From NCBI GenBank assembly GCA_934462705.1, contig CAKSIH010000005.1, positions 1-64,000 on the forward strand: a stretch of DNA of 64,000 bases, in the 5' to 3' direction. The DNA comes from an uncultured Eubacteriales bacterium. Lineage in GTDB: Bacteria; Bacillota; Clostridia; Oscillospirales; Acutalibacteraceae. The notes below the pieces were generated by a model that saw only the letters and a list, made by a program, of their open reading frames with translations, searched no databases and was not told the origin of the DNA. This document shows, one piece after another, positions 34,736 to 42,882 of the stretch. The translations under genes and the position numbers were made by a program. Numbering within the stretch: the first letter of the stretch is position 1; every line of letters begins with the position of its first letter.

Positions 34736-36058
34736 ATGCCCGAAGTAAAAGTTTTTGAAAATACCCACTTTCTTGATTCAAAAAAGTATGACGCATTTAT
34801 TAGAATTTTGAAAAAAGAGCTTGTTCCCGCCATGGGATGCACAGAACCAATTTCTCTTGCATATGCAGCCGCCAAAGCCCGCGATGTTTTAGGGCATATT
34901 CCTAATAAAATAGACGTTGAAGTCAGTGGAAATATTATAAAAAATGTAAAAAGTGTTGTTGTTCCTAATACAAACGGCCTTAAAGGAATTGAAGCTGCTG
35001 TAGCTGCTGGGGTTATAGCTGGAGATTCCTCAAAAGCTTTAGAAGTTTTGGCTTTTGTAAAGGAAGAAGAAAAACCCTTAATAAAAAAATATTTAGAATC
35101 TTGTGAAATTACGGTAAAACCAGCTGAAAGTAAATTGAACTTTGATATAATTCTTACTTTTTATAAAGACAACTCATATTCAAAAATTAGAATTATTGAC
35201 GATCATACCAACATAGTTTTAATTGAAAAAGATAAAAAGGAACTGTTTAAAATCGACACAAAAAACAATTTTTACTCTGAAGATACAGACAAAGACCTGC
35301 TTTCTATTAAAGCCATAGTAGATTTTGCAAACACAGTTGATCTTATTGATATTGCAGATGTTATATCCCGACAAATTGATTATAACTCAAAGATTTCTGA
35401 GGAAGGACTTACCCATGATTATGGTGCAAGCATAGGTAAAGTTTTGTTGTCATCTTATGGTAGCGATATAAAAATTCGCGCAAAAGCGAAAGCTGCTGCC
35501 GGATCTGATGCACGCATGAACGGTTGTGAACTTCCCGTAATAATTGTTTCGGGAAGTGGAAACCAGGGAATTACAGCTTCTGTTCCGATAATTGAATATG
35601 CTAAAGAAATAAATGCATCTAAAGAAATACTTTACAGAGCAATTATTTTGTCTGATCTTATTGCTATTTATCAAAAATTTGGAATTGGAAGCTTGTCTGC
35701 ATTTTGTGGAGCTGTTTGTGCAGGATGTGCAAGTGGCGCTGGAATTGCTTACATGTTAAGTAATGGCAAAATAGAGGCTATTGAAAGTACTATAATAAAT
35801 GCTCTGGGTATAATTTCTGGTGTAGTGTGCGATGGCGCTAAGGCCTCTTGTGCCGGAAAAATAGCAGCTTCAATTGATGCTGCTATACTTGGTTACAACA
35901 TGTATTTGCATGGGAAGCGCTTTTTTGACGGCGATGGTATTGTTGCTAAAAACGCTGATGAAACAATTAAAAATATTTGGAAAATTGGAAAATACGGAAT
36001 GTTTCAAACTGATAAAGAGATTTTAAATATTATGGTAGGATGCAGTGAAGCACATTAA
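34736..36058 (+). CDS. L-cysteine desulfidase / serine dehydratase-alpha-like protein (UPF0597)
   Basis: A 440-residue protein of the CyuA/YhaM (UPF0597) family related to the alpha part of iron-sulfur L-serine dehydratases. It has LVPAMGCTEPISLAYAAAKARD near the N-terminus, GSGNQGITASVPI, and Cys-rich segments FCGAVCAGCASGAG and GVVCDGAKASCAGK, whose cysteines likely hold a [4Fe-4S] cluster. Members break cysteine to pyruvate, ammonia and sulfide. The substrate here is inferred. It follows fbp by 70 bases, and a hairpin lies just after it. Confidence 0.9.
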   Translation: MPEVKVFENTHFLDSKKYDAFIRILKKELVPAMGCTEPISLAYAAAKARDVLGHIPNKIDVEVSGNIIKNVKSVVVPNTNGLKGIEAAVAAGVIAGDSSKALEVLAFVKEEEKPLIKKYLESCEITVKPAESKLNFDIILTFYKDNSYSKIRIIDDHTNIVLIEKDKKELFKIDTKNNFYSEDTDKDLLSIKAIVDFANTVDLIDIADVISRQIDYNSKISEEGLTHDYGASIGKVLLSSYGSDIKIRAKAKAAAGSDARMNGCELPVIIVSGSGNQGITASVPIIEYAKEINASKEILYRAIILSDLIAIYQKFGIGSLSAFCGAVCAGCASGAGIAYMLSNGKIEAIESTIINALGIISGVVCDGAKASCAGKIAASIDAAILGYNMYLHGKRFFDGDGIVAKNADETIKNIWKIGKYGMFQTDKEILNIMVGCSEAH

Positions 36059-36072
36059 AATACATAAAAATA

Positions 36073-36103
36073 AAATCTGGCTAAGCAAATTAGCCAGATT
36101 TAA
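36073..36103 (+). terminator. Hairpin after the cyuA-like gene
   Basis: A perfect 12-bp stem (AAATCTGGCTAA, loop GCAAA, TTAGCCAGATTT) has only a weak T tail. It may terminate partly, with read-through to queH. Confidence 0.65.
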
Positions 36104-36143
36104 TACTATAAGTTTTAAGAGCATCAAAATGAGAGGAATTAAT

Positions 36144-36749
36144 ATGAAGATAAATTACCAGAAGGAAACAGATAAAGTTATTAACAAAATAAAAACTGAA
36201 AGCCCAAAACCTACACTGCTTCTTCACAGCTGTTGTGCGCCTTGTAGTAGTTATGTTTTAGAATACCTATCCCCTTACTTTGATATTACTGTTTTTTTCT
36301 ATAACCCCAATATATATCCAGATAATGAATTTAAAAAACGCTTGGATGAGCAAACTCGGTTAGTCTCATATTTTGACAAGGTCAATATTATAAATGAAGG
36401 ATACGATCATAATGAATTTTTAAGCTGTATTAAAAGCCTTGAACATGAAAAAGAAGGTGGAATTCGTTGCTTTTCTTGTTTTGAACTTAGACTTGGAAAA
36501 ACAGCTGAAATTGCCTCAAAAAAGGACTTTAATTACTTTGCTACTACACTTTCAATAAGCCCTCTAAAAAACTGTGAAAAACTAAATGAAATAGGTTTTG
36601 CACTTTCAAAAAAATATGGTATAAAATATCTTCCTGCCGATTTTAAAAAGAAAAATGGATTTAAACGTTCTACCGAGCTTTCCAAGGTTTTTAATTTATA
36701 TCGTCAAAATTTTTGTGGGTGCGAATTTTCAAATCCTAACTTAAAGTAA
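36144..36749 (+). CDS. queH: Epoxyqueuosine reductase QueH
   Basis: A 201-residue QueH (DUF208), the last enzyme of queuosine synthesis in tRNA, replacing QueG in many anaerobes. It has the iron and cluster-binding cysteines in LLHSCCAPCSSYV (C30, C31, C34), GGIRCFSCFELRL, and QNFCGCEFS near the end, plus YFATTLSISPLKN. Start: ATG 36144 with GAGAGGA 6 bases upstream. An earlier in-frame start at 36045 would overlap the previous gene and read through the hairpin. No other queuosine gene is adjacent. Confidence 0.94.
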   Translation: MKINYQKETDKVINKIKTESPKPTLLLHSCCAPCSSYVLEYLSPYFDITVFFYNPNIYPDNEFKKRLDEQTRLVSYFDKVNIINEGYDHNEFLSCIKSLEHEKEGGIRCFSCFELRLGKTAEIASKKDFNYFATTLSISPLKNCEKLNEIGFALSKKYGIKYLPADFKKKNGFKRSTELSKVFNLYRQNFCGCEFSNPNLK

Positions 36750-36788
36750 AAGTGTACTGCTTAATATATTAAACAGTACACTTTATAA
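36749..36788. terminator. Bidirectional terminator after queH
   Basis: AAAGTGTACTG pairs with CAGTACACTTT across a 14-base loop. It can end queH on the plus strand and the Asn-rich gene on the minus strand. Confidence 0.75.
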
Positions 36789-36808
36789 AATTTAAAATTT
36801 TAATTTAC

Positions 36809-36913
36809 TTACTTATTGTTGTTAGAATTGTTTTTATTGGTGTTAGAGTTATTATTTTTCTTGTTGTTGCTGTTGTTATTGTTGTTTTGGCAGTTTTTAT
36901 CGTTTTGTGACAT
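36809..36913 (-). CDS. Asparagine-rich 34-residue peptide
   Basis: A short frame with a strong site (AGGGGGTGA, just before GAATTGAATG). The protein starts MSQNDKNCQ and continues as Asn runs broken by Ser, Lys and Thr; 19 of 34 residues are Asn, with one Cys (residue 8). It has no hydrophobic segment. Both Asn codons (AAC and AAT) are used, so it is not a simple trinucleotide slip. I do not recognise a named family. Small hydrophilic Asn-rich peptides occur in spore formers, so a spore role is a guess. The upstream region has a hairpin (GCAAACC/GGTTTGC, 36975-36997). Confidence 0.6.
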   Translation of the reverse strand: MSQNDKNCQNNNNNSNNKKNNNSNTNKNNSNNNK

Positions 36914-37074
36914 TCAATTCACCCCCTAAATCGTAAAAAAGAAGAACGGGAAATACATAAGTGTTCTTGCAAACCTTGATCATCGGTTTGCTTTAATATT
37001 GTTTGTAAAACAACCTATTTTATACTTAAAAATATTATTTTATAAAAAAATAAATTAGTGAGGAAAAATACATA

Positions 37075-38436
37075 ATGGTTAATTTTGAAAATGAATTTAA
37101 AAAGAGTATTAAGGACATGATACCTGATGAATTTAATAAATTCATGGAAAGTTATTCACTTCCTTGTTACAAAGGTATAAGCGTGAATACTCTTAAAATT
37201 AATATTGATAAATTGAAAAAGTTGGTTAATTTTAATTTAAAATCCTCCCCCTTTTGCAGCAATAGCTTTTATGTTAAGAAATTAGAGCAAAAAATAGGCA
37301 ATACTCCATTGCATCATGCAGGAGCATTCTATGTTCAAGAACCATCTGCATCAAGTGCTGTAGAAGTACTTGACCCAAAACCAGGTGAAAAAATTTTAGA
37401 TCTTTGTGCAGCCCCTGGTGGGAAATCATGTCAAATAGCAGCAAGGCTTTGTGGCACCGGACTTCTTTGGTCAAATGAAATTGTTAAAAGTAGAGTTAAT
37501 GTACTTCTTTCCACTATTGAAAGAATGGGAATTAGAAATGCTGTAATTTCCTCTTGTCATCCAGAAATATTATGTAACAAACTTTGCGGATACTTTGATA
37601 AAATTCTTGTTGACGCACCTTGTTCTGGTGAAGGCATGTTTAGAAAAAACCAAGATGCAATAAAGCAATGGTCTACCGAGCACGTTAAAACTTGCGCCAA
37701 AAGGCAAGTTGCAATTTTAGAAAGTGCAAAAAATGCTTTAAAAAAAGGCGGTGTACTAGTTTATTCCACTTGCACATTTTCACCTGAGGAAAATGAAAAA
37801 GTTTTAGAAAGCTTTCTTTTAAATAATAATGATTTTGAGATTGTGAAAATCGATAAAAGCTTTGGACGAAACGCTTTTCAAAAATATGCTAAATCTACTC
37901 CTAATATTGAATTTGCAAGACGGATCTTTCCTCAAGATGGTGGAGAGGGGCATTTTGTAGCCAAGTTAAGAAAAAAAGGTTGCCCAAATAAAATATCAAT
38001 TAAAAAGCATAACTATAAGAAAAATAATAAAGAAATAGAAAAATTTTTTTACAATCTTTTCAATGAAGATTTGTATGGCAACATTGAAGAAATAAACAAT
38101 AAATTTTTAATACTACCCTTAGAGCTTCCTGATTTAAATGGTCTAAACGTTCTTAGAGCTGGAGTTTTACTTTGCTCGTCAAATGAAACAACTGTAATGC
38201 CAGAACACGCAGCATTTATGGCAGCAAGTTTTAACAATGTTAAAAATAAAATAAGCTTCGATTTAAAATCAAGAAGTATTCTTGATTTCCTTAAAGGGCA
38301 TGAAATAGAGATTTTTGATAGTAAACTAACTTCCGGATTTTGCGCAGTTGCTGTAAATGAGATTATAACTGGCTTTGGTAAATATACAAATGGAAAAATA
38401 AAGAATAAATACCCCAAAGGTCTTAGATTAAAATGA
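37075..38436 (+). CDS. RsmF/RsmB-type rRNA cytosine-C5 methyltransferase
   Basis: A 453-residue RNA m5C methyltransferase (NOP2/Sun family). It has LDLCAAPGGKSCQIA (SAM binding), DAPCSGEGMFRK and VYSTCTFSPEENE with the two catalytic cysteines, and a C-terminal PUA-like part ending GKIKNKYPKGLRL, as in RsmF. The target is a cytosine of 16S rRNA in the homologues; the exact position is not predictable. The RBS GTGAGGAAAAATACATA is moderate. Confidence 0.92.
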   Translation: MVNFENEFKKSIKDMIPDEFNKFMESYSLPCYKGISVNTLKINIDKLKKLVNFNLKSSPFCSNSFYVKKLEQKIGNTPLHHAGAFYVQEPSASSAVEVLDPKPGEKILDLCAAPGGKSCQIAARLCGTGLLWSNEIVKSRVNVLLSTIERMGIRNAVISSCHPEILCNKLCGYFDKILVDAPCSGEGMFRKNQDAIKQWSTEHVKTCAKRQVAILESAKNALKKGGVLVYSTCTFSPEENEKVLESFLLNNNDFEIVKIDKSFGRNAFQKYAKSTPNIEFARRIFPQDGGEGHFVAKLRKKGCPNKISIKKHNYKKNNKEIEKFFYNLFNEDLYGNIEEINNKFLILPLELPDLNGLNVLRAGVLLCSSNETTVMPEHAAFMAASFNNVKNKISFDLKSRSILDFLKGHEIEIFDSKLTSGFCAVAVNEIITGFGKYTNGKIKNKYPKGLRLK

Positions 38437-38442
38437 TGAATA

Positions 38443-38471
38443 TTGAAAAATTAATTAAATTATGATATTAT
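38443..38471 (+). promoter_or_regulatory. Sigma-A promoter of the PLC-like/glycan unit
   Basis: TTGAAA and TATTAT are spaced by 17 bases, about 60 bases before the next ATG. A second TATAAT lies at 38480-38485. Confidence 0.55.
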
Positions 38472-38532
38472 TTACTTGTTATAATGTAAATAATATTAAA
38501 GATTAATTTTAATATTATGGAGGTTCAAAATT

Positions 38533-39408
38533 ATGCCTGCTGCCATTGCCCATTACTTACAGTCAAAAGATGTGCTTGATAAATTAATTTTAATGCACCC
38601 AAATTTAAAAATATATACACCGGCCTTTTTGTGGGGTACTCAAGGCCCTGATTTTCTGCTATCGCACAATAGATTACCTTTTCAAAAAGGTAAAAGTATA
38701 AATAAGAGTGGGATTTTCATTCAGGACAAGAGTACCAATGAACTTTTAAAAATTATAGATAATTATCTTAAAGATCATATTTTAGACACTGTTACATTAT
38801 CTTATATCTTGGGTTTAATTTGCCATTTTGAACTGGACAAGTGTGCAATTGACTTCATAAACTACAGTTCTGAAACTTTAACAAACGTATTAAATAAAGA
38901 TAAAAAGGTTTGCAGAAACCAAATCAAATCCTCACTTGACATTATTTTATTGAGATACAAACGCCAACAGTTGCCAAGTGAAATCAATTTAAAAAAACTT
39001 ATTCCAAACGATGGTAAAACTGAAGACTTTATCATAAACTTTTACTATGATATTCTTTCTAAAAATTATCAGAAGGATGTTACTCGAGAGCAGTTATATG
39101 ATGCTACATGTGATTTTAGAAAGTTATTCAGCTTAATGAATGACAGAACCGGATTAAAAAAGAAGTTTGTAAAAAAAATGGAGAAATGGCAGGGAAAAAG
39201 TGAGTATGCGTCAAGTTTAATTAGAAGTTTAACAGAAGATGATGATTTTGACTATGCAAATACTCTTCACCTTGAGTGGAAGTGGCCTATTGACTCCGGT
39301 AAAATTAGAACTGATAGTTTTTTTGATATTTATAATGAATCTATAGAAAAATCATTAAATGTTATAAACCAATTATTTATAAATGATTTAATTTTATTAA
39401 AAGCGTGA
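38533..39408 (+). CDS. Zinc-dependent phospholipase C-like protein
   Basis: A 291-residue protein resembling the zinc-dependent phospholipase C/S1 nuclease fold group that is common in Clostridia. It starts MPAAIAHYLQSKDVLDKLI, continues with FLWGTQGPDFLLSHNRLPF, and has SYILGLICHFELDKCAIDF. These supply the His and Asp ligands expected for a metal site. There is no signal peptide, so it is probably cytoplasmic and not the secreted toxin type. The substrate is unknown. It lies 13 bases before the sugar transferase, suggesting cotranscription. Confidence 0.75.
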   Translation: MPAAIAHYLQSKDVLDKLILMHPNLKIYTPAFLWGTQGPDFLLSHNRLPFQKGKSINKSGIFIQDKSTNELLKIIDNYLKDHILDTVTLSYILGLICHFELDKCAIDFINYSSETLTNVLNKDKKVCRNQIKSSLDIILLRYKRQQLPSEINLKKLIPNDGKTEDFIINFYYDILSKNYQKDVTREQLYDATCDFRKLFSLMNDRTGLKKKFVKKMEKWQGKSEYASSLIRSLTEDDDFDYANTLHLEWKWPIDSGKIRTDSFFDIYNESIEKSLNVINQLFINDLILLKA

Positions 39409-39421
39409 GGTAAATTATTTT

Positions 39422-40105
39422 ATGTTACTTAAGTGGGAATTTATGCCAGAGTTTTTAAAGAACGAGGAAGTAAAAAAATACTATGACATTTTAACAAAGA
39501 AAAAAGGAAGTTTATTCTTCAAACGAATTATAGATGTGTTTTTCTCATTATTGCTTCTCATTATCTTAAGCCCTATTTTAATAATAACCGCAATTATTGT
39601 AAAAGTGACATCTGAAGGACCAATTTTTTATAAGCAGGATCGTGTAACCACTTATGGTAAAATATTTAAAATTATTAAATTTAGGTCTATGATAGTAAAC
39701 GCTGATAAAATTGGGACCCTCGTAACGGTAAACGGAGATAAAAGGCTTACAAAAATAGGCAAATTTTTAAGAAAAACACGTCTTGATGAGACTCCGCAAC
39801 TCATCAATATTTTAATGGGACAAATGAGTTTTGTCGGTACAAGACCTGAAGTCAATCGTTATGTGCAAAATTACAGCAATGAAATGCTTGCAACGCTTTT
39901 AATGCCGGCAGGCGTAACTTCTCTTGCAAGCATAAAATTTAAAAATGAAGAGCAACTTCTAAACTCAGCAGAAAACGTTGACAGCGTATACATAAATGAA
40001 ATTTTGCCTCAAAAAATGAAATATAACCTTGAATACATAAAAAACTTTAATGTAATTTATGATGTAAAGTTAATGATTCAAACCGTACTAGAGGTTATAA
40101 AATAA
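39422..40105 (+). CDS. Polyprenyl-phosphate sugar-1-phosphate transferase
   Basis: A 227-residue initiating sugar transferase (WcaJ/EpsL/PglC-like). A single N-terminal membrane segment (VFFSLLLLIILSPILIITAIIVKV) precedes the catalytic part with EGPIFYKQDRVTTYGKIFKIIKFRSM, KIGKFLRKTRLDETPQLINIL and GQMSFVGTRPEV. It places the first sugar phosphate on undecaprenyl phosphate for a surface glycan. GTGAGG precedes the ATG. A DegT-type aminotransferase follows, which fits an amino sugar. Confidence 0.92.
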   Translation: MLLKWEFMPEFLKNEEVKKYYDILTKKKGSLFFKRIIDVFFSLLLLIILSPILIITAIIVKVTSEGPIFYKQDRVTTYGKIFKIIKFRSMIVNADKIGTLVTVNGDKRLTKIGKFLRKTRLDETPQLINILMGQMSFVGTRPEVNRYVQNYSNEMLATLLMPAGVTSLASIKFKNEEQLLNSAENVDSVYINEILPQKMKYNLEYIKNFNVIYDVKLMIQTVLEVIK

Positions 40106-40129
40106 AAAATAAGTAAGAAGATGACAATT

Positions 40130-41326
40130 ATGAAAAATATAAAGTTTTCACCACCTGATATAACCGAAGCTGAAATTAATGAGGTCGTTGATACATTAAA
40201 ATCTGGATGGATTACAACAGGACCTAAAACTAAGCTTTTTGAAAAAGAAATTGCAAATTTTTGCGGAACGAATAAAGCAGCCTGTTTAAATTCTGCTACT
40301 GCATGCCTTGAAATGACTCTCAGAATCTTAGGAATTGGGCCCGGTGATGAAGTAATTACAAGTGCATATACTTATACTGCATCCTGCAGCCCTATATGTC
40401 ATGTTGGTGCAACACCTGTTTTAGTTGATACAAAAGAAAATTCATTTTTTATGGATTACGAAAAATTAAAAGACAAAATTACAGCCAAGACCAAAGCAAT
40501 AATTTCTGTAGATTTAGCAGGTAAAATGTGTGACTATGACGAAATTTTAAAAATAGTTGATGAAAAAAGCTACTTGTTTAATCCTAATTCAGATATTCAA
40601 AAAAAAATAGGCAGGATAGCTGTAATTGCAGACTCTGCTCATGGCTTTGGCGCAAAATATAAAGGACGAATAAGTGGCAGCGTTGCAGACTTTACAACGT
40701 TTTCTTTTCACGCCGTTAAAAACCTCACAACCGCTGAAGGCGGGGCCTTGGTTTGGAAATCCATTGAAGGCATCGATGACGAGCAAATTTATAAAGAGTT
40801 AATGCTTCTTTCGCTTCATGGGCAATCTAAAGACGCTCTAGCTAAAATGAAGCCTGGCCTTTGGGAATATGATATTTTAATGCCAGGTTACAAGTGTAAC
40901 ATGACTGATATAATGGCTGCTATAGGCCTTGCTCAGCTTAAGCGTTATCCTGCAATGCTTAAAAGGCGACGCGAAATAATTGAATTGTATAATGACAAGC
41001 TAAGCTCTGAAAATGTAACATTATTTTCACATTATAATGATAACTATGAATCCAGTGGACATCTTTACCTTTTAAATTTAAATGGCAAAGATGAAAACTT
41101 TAGAAATAAACTTATTGAGTTTATGGCTAAACATGGCATTCCTACAAATGTTCATTACAAGCCTTTACCTCTATTCACTGCATATAAACAGTTAAGCTTT
41201 AACATTAATGACTTTAAAAATGCATTTAACATGTATAAAAATGAAATTACACTGCCCCTTCACAATCTACTTTCTGATGAAGATGTTTTATACATTGCAG
41301 AGACCTTAAAAAAGGGATTAGGATAA
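40130..41326 (+). CDS. DegT/DnrJ/EryC1/StrS sugar aminotransferase
   Basis: A 398-residue PLP-dependent sugar aminotransferase. It has IKFSPPDITEAEINEVVDTLKSGWITTGP, the GPGDEVITSAYTYTASCSPICHVGA block, DSAHGFGAKYKG and the lysine that binds PLP in FSFHAVKNLTTAEGGALV. The acceptor would be a UDP-4-keto sugar, although no dehydratase is nearby. ATG 40130 is preferred; ATG 40121 has no room for a site. It lies between the sugar transferase and the polymerase-like gene. Confidence 0.92.
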   Translation: MKNIKFSPPDITEAEINEVVDTLKSGWITTGPKTKLFEKEIANFCGTNKAACLNSATACLEMTLRILGIGPGDEVITSAYTYTASCSPICHVGATPVLVDTKENSFFMDYEKLKDKITAKTKAIISVDLAGKMCDYDEILKIVDEKSYLFNPNSDIQKKIGRIAVIADSAHGFGAKYKGRISGSVADFTTFSFHAVKNLTTAEGGALVWKSIEGIDDEQIYKELMLLSLHGQSKDALAKMKPGLWEYDILMPGYKCNMTDIMAAIGLAQLKRYPAMLKRRREIIELYNDKLSSENVTLFSHYNDNYESSGHLYLLNLNGKDENFRNKLIEFMAKHGIPTNVHYKPLPLFTAYKQLSFNINDFKNAFNMYKNEITLPLHNLLSDEDVLYIAETLKKGLG

Positions 41327-41379
41327 ATTTTATAAGAGAAAAACTCTCTTTCGTATAAAATTAAGGAGCTGATTTTAAT

Positions 41380-42882
41380 TTGATAAAATCAAAAAAGAGA
41401 TGTTTAAAAGAACTTTTACTTGATCCATCCTTTTTTAGAATTATATACTTTATTACTCTTTTCGCAGCCGGCATTTCTTTCATTGATATATTTGCGTATA
41501 CCTTAAATTGTCTAACCCTTATATGGGCATTAATTATATCTATCAATCTTATAAAGAATAAAAAATTTAAAAACATTAAATACCGTCTTATAATCATTCT
41601 CTTTTTATTAGTTACCATTCTTACAGCATTCCTTCATATCAAAATTTCTTTCATTGATGATTATAAATTTAATTTTATTTACAGCCTTGTCTATACGTTT
41701 CAGGCTTTTATGTGTTTTTTTATTTTTTATGGCATGTATACCATCAATTCATTAGCAGAAATTGAATATGAAATGTTTTTTATTTTTAAAATTATTTTAA
41801 TCTTAACCACAGTTGCGACACTTGTAGGATTTAGTATTTTCTTAATACAAAATGAAATTACAGTAAAATTTCCATTTGAAAAACTACCACAAATTTTTAA
41901 AGATACTGCTGAATCTGAATATATATTAGGAGTTGTACAAAAAGATACCGGAGTTCGATTTGAAGGAATATTTACAAATCCTAATATAATGGCATTTTAT
42001 TGCAGTGTCTCACTAGTTTTTTGTCACATACTTGTGGTTAGTAAAAATTTTTTTAAAATAAAAAGTAAAACATTACTTTTTATAACTATCTCAACTTGCG
42101 TAATTGCAAATTTTATAGCCCTTATATTAAGTGATTCTTATGCGTCTTTTATATTTCTTATTGTTTATGTTATTTGCAATTTATTTTATAAAATTGTTGC
42201 ATCAGGAAAAAATTCATCAGCTAAAAATTATGTATTTAAAAGTTTAATATTTATTTTAACTGGAACCTTTTTTACAATTTCTTTATTAGTAGCAAGAAAT
42301 TACTTTCAAAATGGTGCATCAGACGTAATAAGTGAAATTTCTTCTTTTACATCTTCTTCTGATATTAATATTGATAAAAATGAATATGATATAAAATTTG
42401 GTAGGCCAAATCATGATTTAAGCAGTGGTAGTGGCCGGAAAATTCTTTTAAAACAAGCATATGTAATATTAAAAAATAACTTCATAATAGGTGTAGGACC
42501 CACTAATTTGCTTTACTACGGACAAAAATATTTTGAGTCCGGACTTATTTTTCCAAACTTCCACAATGGATATGTGAGTATATTAGTTTCTTATGGAATC
42601 ATTGGATTTGCTTTATTTATGTTGTTTTTAATTTTAGTTTTTTCAAATCTTTTATTGTTGTTATTTAAAAATAATAAGATTTTGAATAAAGTTTACCCTT
42701 TATTGTTTTCTGTATTAGTATCATATTTAGTATTTGCACTTTTTGAAAAAACCATGCTCTCTGAAAACAATTTTATGTGCGCATTCTTTTGGTTAATGCT
42801 AGGTTACGCAACAACCTATGCATTTAATACTAAATTTTTTATGCTTAAAGGAAAAAATAAAACTGCGGGGGAATACAAATGA
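41380..42882 (+). CDS. O-antigen ligase/polymerase-like membrane protein
   Basis: A 500-residue membrane protein with about 10-12 spans and a large outside loop, of the Wzy/WaaL (O-antigen ligase) group. The typical periplasmic-side motif appears as SGRKILLKQAYVILKNNFIIGVGPTNLLYYG, followed by FPNFHNGYVSILVSYGIIGF. It would join or polymerise the glycan started by the transferase upstream. It begins with TTG (41380), with AAGGAG 11 bases upstream. Its stop overlaps the start of nadE by 4 bases. Confidence 0.83.
   Translation: MIKSKKRCLKELLLDPSFFRIIYFITLFAAGISFIDIFAYTLNCLTLIWALIISINLIKNKKFKNIKYRLIIILFLLVTILTAFLHIKISFIDDYKFNFIYSLVYTFQAFMCFFIFYGMYTINSLAEIEYEMFFIFKIILILTTVATLVGFSIFLIQNEITVKFPFEKLPQIFKDTAESEYILGVVQKDTGVRFEGIFTNPNIMAFYCSVSLVFCHILVVSKNFFKIKSKTLLFITISTCVIANFIALILSDSYASFIFLIVYVICNLFYKIVASGKNSSAKNYVFKSLIFILTGTFFTISLLVARNYFQNGASDVISEISSFTSSSDINIDKNEYDIKFGRPNHDLSSGSGRKILLKQAYVILKNNFIIGVGPTNLLYYGQKYFESGLIFPNFHNGYVSILVSYGIIGFALFMLFLILVFSNLLLLLFKNNKILNKVYPLLFSVLVSYLVFALFEKTMLSENNFMCAFFWLMLGYATTYAFNTKFFMLKGKNKTAGEYK

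Noticed and set aside
36045..36143. Upstream start for queH overlapping the cyuA-like gene
   Set aside because: The frame would run through a strong hairpin, and the ATG at 36144 has a far better ribosome-binding site and matches the family length.
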